Positions 16,633 through 23,863 of a stretch of DNA of 33,695 nt are shown piece by piece. Numbering within the stretch: the first letter of the stretch is position 1; each line of letters begins with the position of its first letter. Source of the stretch: Mesorhizobium alhagi CCNWXJ12-2. Its GTDB lineage: Bacteria; Pseudomonadota; Alphaproteobacteria; Rhizobiales; Rhizobiaceae. The position numbers and the translations under genes were made by a program. The stretch lies in NCBI RefSeq assembly GCF_000236565.1, contig NZ_AHAM01000088.1:1-33695 (forward strand), written 5' to 3'. The notes under the pieces are model-generated. The model did no database searches. It was given only the letters and a program-made list of their open reading frames with translations, and had not been told where the DNA came from.

Positions 16633-19600
16633 GTGAGACCGCCGTGACGGACGGTATCGCCATCAATGCGGCGGCGCTCGAACCACTCTTCGCGCCGTGG
16701 GAAGAGCCGAACAAACATCGTGTCCGGGCGCAGAAGGGCTTGCCGCCCGAGATCAAGACCTACCGGCGGCAGTCGCCAATTCGCATGGTCAACCCGCTTC
16801 GTGCCGCTGTGAAGGAGTGGCGGGAACTCAATTATTTCGGAGCTAGCGACACGACGCGGGAACTCATGGCACACTGGTTCGAGAGGCCGCACCGGCTGAT
16901 CGGCGGAAACGGTGAGGAAATCGACTTTCGCTACTATTTTTGCCAGCGCGAAGCTATCGAGACCCTCATCTATCTAATCGAGGTGCGCGGGATGCACTCC
17001 TTGTCGTCCCTCATCTTCGAGTTTGGCGGGCCAAACGCTGAAACTGAAGCTCTTGGCATCAAGCCCGAAGACGACGAATGGGCGCGGTACGCCTTCAAGC
17101 TGGCGACCGGCGCGGGTAAGACCAAGTGTATGAGCCTTGCCATTGTATGGAGCTACTTCCACGCGCTTCGTGAAAGCGGCTCCGAGATGGCGAAGCATTT
17201 CGTTGTCATCGCCCCGAATCTGACTGTCTTCGAACGCCTGAAGGAGGACTTCAGGCCTGAAGGCGGCGGCCCTGACATTTTCATGACCGACCCGCTCATT
17301 CCGACGGAATGGCGCGGTGACTGGAATTTCTCTGTGGTCCTTCAGGATGAGGCCAGCGGCGCTAGCACTGGCGGCGCACTGTATCTTACCAACATTCATA
17401 GGCTCTTTGAGTCGCGCAGCGGCAGCCGATCAGAGGTCGAGACATACGATTGGGCCGGCCCATCCGTCTCAAAGTCGAAAGCGCTTGACACTGGTGCCGA
17501 TCTTCGCGACCGCATCACGTCACACCGGCGCCTGATGGTCCTGAACGACGAGGCCCATCACGTATGGGACCCCGGTTCAGCCTGGCACGGGGCGATCCGC
17601 TGGATTCACGAGACCATTAGGAAGCGTTCGGGTAGTGGGCTCGCCGCGCAACTCGACTTCTCTGCCACGCCCAAAGACAACAAGGGCCGTATCTTTCCCA
17701 ATGTTGTCTGCGACACGCCACTCGGCGAGGCCGTCGATGCGGGGATTGTAAAGACTCCCGTAATCGGGCGGACGAAGGAACTGGTTGAACAGGCGCATGA
17801 CGACGCGGCCTATCGCTACGAGGCGCACTTGCGTCTCGGTTATGAGCGTTGGAAACGCAGCCGGACTGAATGGGAAAAGAGTGGGAGAAAGCCGCTGCTG
17901 TTCGTCATGTGCACCGACACAGAAGCGGCCGACCAGATCACCCGTCGCCTCAACGCTGACGGTGTGTTCGCGGACCTCAATGGTAAGACGATAAATCTTC
18001 ACACGAACCTGAAGGGGTCAGTAAAGAAGCGGAACATCGGCGGGCAGACCATCGAGGTCTTCGAAGAGAACGAAAAGGATATCAGCGACGACGACCTGAA
18101 GGCGATCCGGCGCATTAGCCGCGAACTTGATCGATCCGACGGCCCATATTCATGCATTGTGTCCGTGCTAATGCTGCGGGAAGGTTGGGACGTTCGCAAT
18201 GTCACGACCATCGTTCCTCTTCGTCCCTATAGCTCGAAGGCGAATATCCTTCCCGAGCAGACGCTTGGACGCGGCCTTCGACGCATGACGCCGCCAGGCC
18301 AGGCAAACGAGCTTGTCACTGTCGTTGAGCATCCCGCGTTCTCGAGCCTCTACGAGCAGGAACTGGAACAAGAAGGCCTACCTATCGAAGTGCTGGACAC
18401 CGAAAAGGTGCCCGCAACGACAGTTACAATTTTTCCGGATGACAACAAGGATTTGGCGGCCCTCGACATCGTGCTGCCCGTACTATCGGCGGCACACGAG
18501 ATTCAGCCCAAGCTAGAAGGGTTGGCGATCGGGGATGTCAAAACGGCTTTCAAGCCCTACGCACAGCTTCCCCTCGGAACAAAGGGCGACGTGGATGTGA
18601 AGTACGAAGGTCGCCACCTCATTACCAATGAGGTGGTCGAGGAAATGAACATCAGGCTGCCACTGCTTCAGAACGGCCTCACCGCGATTTCCTTCTACGT
18701 CCGCGAACTAGAAGCTGCTTGCAAAGTACAATCAACTCACACGGTCCTCGCGCCGCTGCTTCAAACGTTCCTCTCTGAAATTCTCTTCAACGAAAAGGTG
18801 TCGCTGGTCGATAAGCGGCTCACAGGGCGGCTCGCCGATCAGGATGTACGGGAACACATCCGTGCTGTGTTCATCCCCTTGATTCGAGCCCGCACGGTCA
18901 AGACAGAAAAGAGGAAGGTGCAAGGAACAGGAGCGCAGCTTCGAAATTGGAAGCCCTATCAAGCGACACTTTCTGAGCGGAAGCCGGTCGAGAAGGCGAG
19001 AAACACTCTCTTCAATCTGGTGCCCTGCGATCAATCACTCGAAGTGGCGATGACCTCATTTCTCGACAACAGCGCAGACGTGAAGGCATTTGCCAAGAAC
19101 GCAGGCCCGCAGGCGCTTCGGATTGACTACCTTACAGCTGAGCAACGCTTGGCGTTTTACCGTCCGGACTTTTTTATCCGCATGGACATCGGCGAATATG
19201 CGCTCCTGGAAACCAAAGGCCGACAAGACAGCGACGTGCCGAGAAAGGCCGCCGCTGCCATCGAGTGGTGCAAGGCAGCGTCCAAAGGTGACGTAAAATG
19301 GCAGTACGTCTTTTCACCTCAAAATGTCATGGAGCGGCTGACTGGCAATCGTTTTGGTGATCTAGCCCGCGCGTGTGTTCCTGCCCTTCAAAATCTTTTG
19401 AGCGAGACAACTTCGCAGCCCGAGCTGCCACTATTTGGTGGTCGATCTGAAGATGACGCAGAGCAGTTTTTCGGAAAAGGGGTTTTCGATAGCCTTCCTG
19501 TCAGGGCCAGGAAGGCCGCAACGGACGCCTTGGAGCTTTATCGGTTCTTTGAGAAAAAGACCGACGCGCCAAACTTTGCCCCAGTTTTTAGCGCCCTTCT

Positions 19601-20042
19601 TGGGCCATATGACGAGGCTTGCAAGACGGTTATTATCAAGCGCCTACGGCCAAAAATGCCCGCAACGGCTGTTGAGCAGCGTGACTGGTTTGAGCCCTAT
19701 ATGGGTAACGCCGACAAGAAGAATCTGAAGCATTATGAGGGGATGGCTAAGAACCTGAAGCGTGGACTCGTGTACGGGAATCCGCATTCAGTCATTGGCT
19801 TGCTGCGGTCTTGTCTGGACTTCGCCCTCAACGATAAAGCCAAGATAGACGGGGTTTTTGAGGCCGTGACCGAGGTCTTCGATTTCGAGGGGGCGGGCGC
19901 GTTTCTCAACCAGGTCACAGCAGTGAACGACTTCCGCAACACCTACGTGGCTCATGCCGAAAAAGAACTTAGGGACGCCGCAATAGCGCAGGAGAACCTG
20001 AGAACGTGGATGGCTACCTTGGCTTCAATTGTCGCCAAGTGA
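16629..20042 (+). CDS. Type III-like restriction helicase-nuclease (Res) with HEPN-like C-terminus
   Basis: This is a large 1137-residue DEAD/DEAH-box translocase. Walker A is ATGAGKTK (159-166), the DEAH box NDEAHHVW is at 306-313, SATPK at 345-349, and motif VI QTLGRGLRR about residue 550. A PD-(D/E)XK nuclease site follows at about 845-863 (RPDFFIRMD...LLETKGR), as in type III Res proteins. The protein then continues for about 270 residues, longer than most Res. That tail is helical and ends with VNDFRNTYVAHAEKEL (R about 1103, H about 1109), which fits the Rx4-6H motif of HEPN RNase domains. With the upstream WYL and Mod genes it forms a restriction-modification operon. The HEPN reading is an inference. 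Confidence 0.85.
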   Translation: MSETAVTDGIAINAAALEPLFAPWEEPNKHRVRAQKGLPPEIKTYRRQSPIRMVNPLRAAVKEWRELNYFGASDTTRELMAHWFERPHRLIGGNGEEIDFRYYFCQREAIETLIYLIEVRGMHSLSSLIFEFGGPNAETEALGIKPEDDEWARYAFKLATGAGKTKCMSLAIVWSYFHALRESGSEMAKHFVVIAPNLTVFERLKEDFRPEGGGPDIFMTDPLIPTEWRGDWNFSVVLQDEASGASTGGALYLTNIHRLFESRSGSRSEVETYDWAGPSVSKSKALDTGADLRDRITSHRRLMVLNDEAHHVWDPGSAWHGAIRWIHETIRKRSGSGLAAQLDFSATPKDNKGRIFPNVVCDTPLGEAVDAGIVKTPVIGRTKELVEQAHDDAAYRYEAHLRLGYERWKRSRTEWEKSGRKPLLFVMCTDTEAADQITRRLNADGVFADLNGKTINLHTNLKGSVKKRNIGGQTIEVFEENEKDISDDDLKAIRRISRELDRSDGPYSCIVSVLMLREGWDVRNVTTIVPLRPYSSKANILPEQTLGRGLRRMTPPGQANELVTVVEHPAFSSLYEQELEQEGLPIEVLDTEKVPATTVTIFPDDNKDLAALDIVLPVLSAAHEIQPKLEGLAIGDVKTAFKPYAQLPLGTKGDVDVKYEGRHLITNEVVEEMNIRLPLLQNGLTAISFYVRELEAACKVQSTHTVLAPLLQTFLSEILFNEKVSLVDKRLTGRLADQDVREHIRAVFIPLIRARTVKTEKRKVQGTGAQLRNWKPYQATLSERKPVEKARNTLFNLVPCDQSLEVAMTSFLDNSADVKAFAKNAGPQALRIDYLTAEQRLAFYRPDFFIRMDIGEYALLETKGRQDSDVPRKAAAAIEWCKAASKGDVKWQYVFSPQNVMERLTGNRFGDLARACVPALQNLLSETTSQPELPLFGGRSEDDAEQFFGKGVFDSLPVRARKAATDALELYRFFEKKTDAPNFAPVFSALLGPYDEACKTVIIKRLRPKMPATAVEQRDWFEPYMGNADKKNLKHYEGMAKNLKRGLVYGNPHSVIGLLRSCLDFALNDKAKIDGVFEAVTEVFDFEGAGAFLNQVTAVNDFRNTYVAHAEKELRDAAIAQENLRTWMATLASIVAK

Positions 20043-20150
20043 CGGACAGCGATCATCGACTAGTTGGCGATCAGTTTCAACTCGCATGGGAATACAGGCG
20101 GCACACTCGTATGCGCAGGATCGAGATAGATTATGGCGCTGATCGCGTAC

Positions 20151-20182
20151 AAAAAAAGCCCCCGGTTTGGATGCCGGGGGCC
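20151..20182 (-). terminator. Intrinsic terminator of the alpA-like gene
   Basis: An eight-base-pair GC stem (20158-20165 with 20174-20181, loop of eight) is followed on the minus strand by seven U residues (20157-20151). It starts eight bases after the stop of the minus-strand alpA-like gene. Confidence 0.85.
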
Positions 20183-20190
20183 GCTCCTGA

Positions 20191-20391
20191 TCAATTGTCA
20201 GGAGTGTCGGTGAGTGATCGGCTGTCAATGCGTTCCTGAAGCCATGTCCGTACTTCATCGAGTATCCAGCACACCCGGCATGGGCCGAGAGTTACCCGCA
20301 AGGGGAACTGTTTGGCCTGTTCAAGGCGGCCGATATGCTGTCTGGAATACGGAACGATGGTTTTCAGTTCTCTCCAGCTTATGCACCTCAT
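20191..20391 (-). CDS. AlpA-like small DNA-binding regulator
   Basis: This 66-residue protein starts at ATG 20391, nine bases after GGAG. A frame extension to 20439 lacks a start signal. MRCISWRELKTIVPYSRQHI forms the helix-turn-helix, then GRLEQAKQFPLRVTLGP and RVCWILDEVRTWLQERI complete the excisionase/AlpA (MerR-like) fold. Proteins of this family activate the integrase or promote excision of P4-like elements. It lies about 2 kb from the integrase and next to a decayed integrase end, which fits such a role. A strong terminator follows the gene. Confidence 0.75.
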   Translation of the reverse strand: MRCISWRELKTIVPYSRQHIGRLEQAKQFPLRVTLGPCRVCWILDEVRTWLQERIDSRSLTDTPDN

Positions 20392-20441
20392 CGCGGAAGC
20401 TCCTGTTTGGGGAGCATCGCGATGCCCAATGGACGACAATC

Positions 20442-20579
20442 CAATTGGCGCGGACAGACTATCAGTTCTTCAAGAGCTTAGCGAGATAGCCGTCGTGGAT
20501 CTCGATCGCCTCGCGCATCTCCCTCATGTATGAATGCCGATTTGTATACCTGGGCAATCGGCGACTGGGTTCCGCCCGA
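20442..20579 (-). pseudogene. Decayed 3' end of a second tyrosine-integrase gene
   Basis: This stretch aligns with the last ~120 bases of the intact integrase gene (22469-22585) plus its immediate downstream bases, at roughly 80% identity by eye. On the minus strand it reads GGTQSPIAQVY, the peptide around the catalytic tyrosine, then loses frame through one extra base. In the shifted frame it ends with GYLAKLLKN-like codons and a stop at 20462. Nothing of the rest of the gene remains. It indicates a former related element or a duplication, with the xre and SET genes now lying between the two integrase ends. Confidence 0.75.
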
Positions 20580-20600
20580 GTCGGCATGGTGTCCTGACTG

Positions 20601-20870
20601 CTATTCGCCTTGCCCGCGCTTCGACTTCCGTCCACGCGGCAGGTTCTTCGGAACTGGCGCGGCGCTCTTTGTCACAAGATCGGGAACCGTGCATTGCAGC
20701 ACATCGGCGATGCGAAAGAGGAGCCGGACTGTGGGGTTTTTCTCTCCGCGCTCCAGCGACCCGAGATACGAACGGTCGATCTCCGCTTCATAGGCCAAAG
20801 CTTCCTGAGAAATACCGCGTTCCAGACGAATGCGGCGGACATTTTGACCAACAAGACGCTCAATAGTCAT
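20601..20870 (-). CDS. XRE-family HTH regulator
   Basis: This 89-residue protein is almost entirely a Cro/C1-type helix-turn-helix domain (residues 7-62: VGQNVRRIRLERGISQEALA, then IDRSYLGSLERGEKNPTV). A basic tail follows (NLPRGRKSKRGQGE). Such small regulators often control excision, restriction or cargo genes of islands. It is divergent from the leader and SET gene on its right. An 11-base dyad (AACCA-C-TGGTT) lies 30 bases upstream of its start and is a candidate operator. Confidence 0.85.
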   Translation of the reverse strand: MTIERLVGQNVRRIRLERGISQEALAYEAEIDRSYLGSLERGEKNPTVRLLFRIADVLQCTVPDLVTKSAAPVPKNLPRGRKSKRGQGE

Positions 20871-20900
20871 CTGCCGACTTCGAGGACTTGCAGCTTATCA

Positions 20901-20911
20901 AACCACTGGTT
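20901..20911. promoter_or_regulatory. Candidate operator for the XRE regulator
   Basis: AACCACTGGTT is a perfect dyad about a central base. It is placed in the divergent region between the xre gene (start 20870) and the leader beginning near 20968. Binding by the XRE protein is inferred from position only. Confidence 0.35.
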
Positions 20912-20967
20912 ATAGTAAGCATTTGAAAATATCGGGGGACGGTATTTCCAAACTAAAAGACCTTAAT

Positions 20968-21035
20968 GGCGCGGGTGCTTTGTCCGCGCCCGGACGCCGT
21001 GCGTCCTTCACCGCTAACAGAGGACGCCTCTCGTG
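20968..21035 (+). promoter_or_regulatory. Structured leader with three hairpins and a sequestered ribosome-binding site
   Basis: There are three consecutive stems: 20968-20974 with 20984-20990 (7 bp), 20992-20997 with 21001-21006 (6 bp, 3-base loop), and 21019-21023 with 21027-21031 (AGAGG-ACG-CCTCT). The third contains the Shine-Dalgarno AGAGGA of the GTG at 21033. The 3' arm of the second stem plus one base (21001-21007, GCGTCCT) can instead pair with 21021-21027 (AGGACGC), so the second and third stems are mutually exclusive with this pairing. This resembles an attenuator or translational switch. It does not match a riboswitch family I recognise. Confidence 0.4.
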
Positions 21036-21224
21036 AGAATCCTTGCCACCATCGGCAGCGCGCAATCAGTGACCGAAGCGGTCAGGCCCCCAGATGAGTT
21101 GCGATGGCTTCCCGCTTTTAAGGCCGCGTCATTTCAGAATGGCACGCGCAGGCAGTATCTGGCTAATGGCCGATGCGTTTCTATCGAAGCCATAGGCAAC
21201 CAATATCCGGCACGCATAGGCTAG
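21033..21224 (+). CDS. Possible small upstream gene (63 aa)
   Basis: A GTG start preceded by AGAGGA eight bases upstream opens a frame of 63 residues (MRILATIGSAQSVTEAVRPP...). It ends three bases before the GTG I prefer for the SET-fusion gene. The close spacing suggests translational coupling and a role as leader or companion gene. There is no recognised domain and no homologue known to me, and codon composition alone does not settle it. It may be a regulatory leader and not a functional protein. Confidence 0.35.
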   Translation: MRILATIGSAQSVTEAVRPPDELRWLPAFKAASFQNGTRRQYLANGRCVSIEAIGNQYPARIG

Positions 21225-21226
21225 CC

Positions 21227-22447
21227 GTGGAGTTGGTCTTTGGCATTCTTTCCGGAGTTCTTCAGGTCGCCGGCTATCTCTATTACGCCAACAAGGCGCG
21301 AAAGAGGGAGCTAGAGCCGAATTCCACGAGTTGGATCATGTGGGGATACGGCACCTCGCTCCTCCTCGTGATTGAGCTTGATAGCGGCGCAACGGCCGCT
21401 ATGCTCATCCTCCCGACCGCATGTGCGCTTTCAAGTATTGCTGTCGGTTTCATCTGCTGGCAGCACAATACGCTGCGCTGGCCAAAGGAGACATGGGAGA
21501 GGACATCCCTATACACCGATCTCATGCTGACCGCGATGTACGCTGGCACATGGGTGCTTCTCGGCACCAGCCTGCTTAGCGATACCCAGAAGGAAGCAGC
21601 CGACATCGCGATCCTCGTGCTCGTCAATCTGTCCACTTTCGTGACATTCATTCCCATGCTCATCAACACGTGGCGGGAACCTCGAAACGAGAACCCGTGG
21701 CCGTGGACGGTTTGGACGGCGGCATACCTGGCCTTGGGACTGACCACCGTCTCGTCGCCCGAGTGGAAGTGGTATCTGCTGATGTATCCCGTCGAATGTA
21801 TGCTGCTGCACGCTGCGGTGGCCTGGATCAGCCGGAGGCATGTCCTAGCCGACGCGCAGCGGATTGAGGTTCAGCAGCCGATGAAGCGCGTGATTGCCGG
21901 GCCAAGTCGCATCAACGGTAGAGGCGTGTTCGCCGGTGAGGATATCAATGCAGGCGAGCGCATACGACACGTTGAGGGAACAATCATATCGCACATCAAC
22001 ACCAGCAAGGAAGAGTCCCTATCGAACCCGGATTGGATAGGGATCGGGCACAACCGATGGATCGATCCCGCCGGTACATTTAAGTTCCTCAACCACTCGT
22101 GCGGGCCGAACGTCGGAGCTGTTACGATTGCTGCCGACACTATGGTCATCATCGCCATGAAGGATATCGAGAAAGGCGATGAGCTGACGCTGGACTATTC
22201 AACAACGGAGTGCGATCCGCATTGGGAAATGGCGTGTACCTGCGGATCAGTGCGATGCAGAAAGATCGTTCGCTCCATATTCACGCTCCCGATAGAACAG
22301 TATGAGGGATACCTGCCGTATGTTCCTAAATACTTTCAGGCCGTGTATGAACGGGAGAACGCCAATAAGCGGATCGACGGTAGCGTCACTCCGCCCCTTT
22401 GCGAGGAGCGTAAAGCAGGCGCATCGACGCCAAGATCGTCAGGCTAA
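21227..22447 (+). CDS. Seven-TM SWEET/PQ-loop-like protein fused to a SET lysine-methyltransferase domain
   Basis: This protein has about 406 residues from GTG 21227; an ATG at 21173 in the same frame would add 18 polar residues. The first ~215 residues carry seven hydrophobic helices in an apparent 3+1+3 layout, with LEPNSTSWIMWGYG and ENPWPWTVWTAAYLA at equivalent positions, as in PQ-loop/SWEET proteins. After a short linker comes a complete SET domain: INGRGVFAGEDINAGERI, FLNHSCGPNVG, GDELTLDYS, and a post-SET zinc cluster CTCGSVRC. SET domains methylate protein lysines using SAM. Bacterial SET proteins exist, but fusion to a seven-helix membrane module is unusual. The substrate is unknown. 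Confidence 0.8.
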   Translation: MELVFGILSGVLQVAGYLYYANKARKRELEPNSTSWIMWGYGTSLLLVIELDSGATAAMLILPTACALSSIAVGFICWQHNTLRWPKETWERTSLYTDLMLTAMYAGTWVLLGTSLLSDTQKEAADIAILVLVNLSTFVTFIPMLINTWREPRNENPWPWTVWTAAYLALGLTTVSSPEWKWYLLMYPVECMLLHAAVAWISRRHVLADAQRIEVQQPMKRVIAGPSRINGRGVFAGEDINAGERIRHVEGTIISHINTSKEESLSNPDWIGIGHNRWIDPAGTFKFLNHSCGPNVGAVTIAADTMVIIAMKDIEKGDELTLDYSTTECDPHWEMACTCGSVRCRKIVRSIFTLPIEQYEGYLPYVPKYFQAVYERENANKRIDGSVTPPLCEERKAGASTPRSSG

Positions 22448-22468
22448 TCAGTTGGCGAAGATTGGCTA

Positions 22469-23605
22469 TCAATTCTTCAACAGCTTGGCGAGATAGCCTT
22501 CATAGGTCTGTATGGCTTCGCGCATCTCCGCCATGTACGAATGGCGGTTGTATACCTGGGCAATTGGCGACTGCGTTCCGCCCGACACGTGATTAAGGAG
22601 CTTTTCGACGACGATCTGCTCGACGCCAAGCGAGGCCATGTAGGTGCTAAGCGTCCTGCGGAGGTCATGGAGCGTGAAGGGCTGTACACCTTCAAGGCGC
22701 TTGTCGAACACTCGTTTCGCCTTGCTCCACCCGTTGAATACGGTCGCCGCCTTGCGCCGCCCCGTGTCGCGCGCGGCCGGGAAAAGGTACTGGGCGTTGT
22801 CCATGATGGGGATTGCTTCAAGCACCCGCTCTGCCATTTCCCCGTACGGAAACGTATGCTCCCGATTGTTTTTTGTGACCGTTGCGGGAATGGTGATCGT
22901 CCGTTTGGTGCGATCGATCCATTCCCACTCAAGCTTGGCGATCTCACCTCGGCGCTGGCCGGTGAGGATGCACAGAGCGACAATGTGGGCGAATGGATAC
23001 GGGCCCGTGAGGCTCGTAGCGAAGACCGTGCGCAGCTCGTCTGTGGTGAGCGCACGAGTGCGCGATTTGCTCGCCTGGGGAGCTTGCAGGCCCTCGCACG
23101 GGCTGTGTGCGATGTAGTCCTGCCGGACCGCCCAGGTGAAGAACGTCTTTACCGCCCGCAACGCTTGATCGTACTGCGTCGGCGAGTGCTTGCGCTTGTC
23201 GAGGCGCTTTTTAATATCGTGTTTCGTGATATCGGCCATGTGGGTCTTGCCGAATGCGAAGCTGTCGAGGAACCGTTGGTAGTCCTTGTGCGTGCGTGGG
23301 CGGTTCTTCTGCTCTGACATCTCAAGATATGCGGCTTTGGCGTCGTTGTAGGTCATAATCTTCGGCCGGCGCTTTCCAAGCGTCCGTTCAGCCAAGAGGC
23401 GCTTTGCCTCCTGCCGTGCGTCCGCCAGGCCGATGATCGGAAAACGGCCGATCGTGATACGCTCGCGCGTCGGACCGTGCACGACCACAAACGTCTTGGT
23501 GGTCTTTGAGACACGAACGCCAAAGCCGGCGAGGGTGTCATCGGTGTATGTTTTTTGCGGCTGCCCAAACGGGAGCGCGCGTACGGAGATGTCGGTTAGT
23601 CTCAT
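22469..23605 (-). CDS. P4-type tyrosine recombinase / integrase
   Basis: This 378-residue enzyme catalyses integration and excision of the element. The N-terminus (RLTDISVRALPFGQPQKTYT... LAGFGVRVS) is the DUF4102 arm-binding domain. The core-binding domain is at about 83-165. Catalytic residues are visible: R218 in TGQRRGE, K245, H313 and R316 in HDLRR, H339 in LLNHVSG, and Y352 in VYNRHSY. I chose ATG 23605 because the protein then begins directly with the conserved RLTD; the frame opens at 23629. Transcription runs away from the att site, whose tRNA fragment is 156 bases from the start codon. Two 18-base repeats, candidate arm sites, lie between. Confidence 0.92.
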   Translation of the reverse strand: MRLTDISVRALPFGQPQKTYTDDTLAGFGVRVSKTTKTFVVVHGPTRERITIGRFPIIGLADARQEAKRLLAERTLGKRRPKIMTYNDAKAAYLEMSEQKNRPRTHKDYQRFLDSFAFGKTHMADITKHDIKKRLDKRKHSPTQYDQALRAVKTFFTWAVRQDYIAHSPCEGLQAPQASKSRTRALTTDELRTVFATSLTGPYPFAHIVALCILTGQRRGEIAKLEWEWIDRTKRTITIPATVTKNNREHTFPYGEMAERVLEAIPIMDNAQYLFPAARDTGRRKAATVFNGWSKAKRVFDKRLEGVQPFTLHDLRRTLSTYMASLGVEQIVVEKLLNHVSGGTQSPIAQVYNRHSYMAEMREAIQTYEGYLAKLLKN

Positions 23606-23666
23606 GCCAAGCTCCCGTTCAAGGCTCACTATAGGCTCAGAAATGAGGGGTGTATGGGTGGGTTTC

Positions 23667-23684
23667 CATGTTCAAGTATGAGCA
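23667..23684 (+). repeat. Candidate integrase arm-type site, copy 1
   Basis: CATGTTCAAGTATGAGCA matches 23729-23746 at 15 of 18 positions in direct orientation. It lies between the integrase start and the tRNA fragment, where arm-type binding sites are expected. Confidence 0.45.
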
Positions 23685-23728
23685 TGGTAGCACTAAAATG
23701 CATTGAAATATATAGGTTTTTTGGAAAG

Positions 23729-23746
23729 CATGTTCAGCTATGTGCA
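23729..23746 (+). repeat. Candidate integrase arm-type site, copy 2
   Basis: CATGTTCAGCTATGTGCA, 62 bases from copy 1 in the same orientation and 14 bases before the tRNA fragment. Confidence 0.45.
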
Positions 23747-23760
23747 GGCCCGTCATCGAA

Positions 23761-23805
23761 CTTCTAAGCCGATGGTCACAGGTTCGAATCCTGTCGGGAT
23801 CGCCA
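23761..23805 (+). repeat. Attachment site: 3' part of a tRNA-Arg(TCT) gene
   Basis: The sequence reads as an anticodon loop CT-TCT-AA, anticodon-stem 3' strand GCCGA, five-base variable loop, T-arm ACAGG-TTCGAAT-CCTGT, acceptor 3' strand CGGGATC, discriminator G and CCA. The matching 5' parts (TCGGC before the loop, GATCCCG further upstream) are absent, so this is not a complete tRNA gene. It is the duplicated segment left at one end by integration into the 3' half of tRNA-Arg. Confidence 0.85.
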
Positions 23806-23863
23806 AATTCTCAAGGTCCATTCTGGACGTGCGATCACAAGTTCTCGTCGGGAATGACTGTTC

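Larger units (their letters stand above)
1..23805. mobile_element. Integrative (probably mobilizable) element, right-hand part, inserted in a tRNA-Arg gene
   Basis: The right border is the 3' part of a tRNA-Arg(TCT) gene at 23761-23805, next to a tyrosine integrase. The interior carries accessory genes typical of genomic islands: a coupling ATPase, a MobC-like protein, an AlpA-like regulator, a restriction-modification locus, a TPS toxin and an XRE regulator. Everything to the right is ordinary chromosomal metabolism. No intact tRNA-Arg or second att copy was seen to the left, so the left border lies outside the window and the element is at least 23.8 kb. I see no relaxase and no VirB-type secretion genes here, so whether it conjugates by itself or is only mobilizable cannot be told from this part. 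Confidence 0.75.

Noticed and set aside
23720-23805. Complete tRNA gene at the island border
   Set aside because: The acceptor 5' strand, D-arm and 5' half of the anticodon stem are not present upstream of the anticodon loop.
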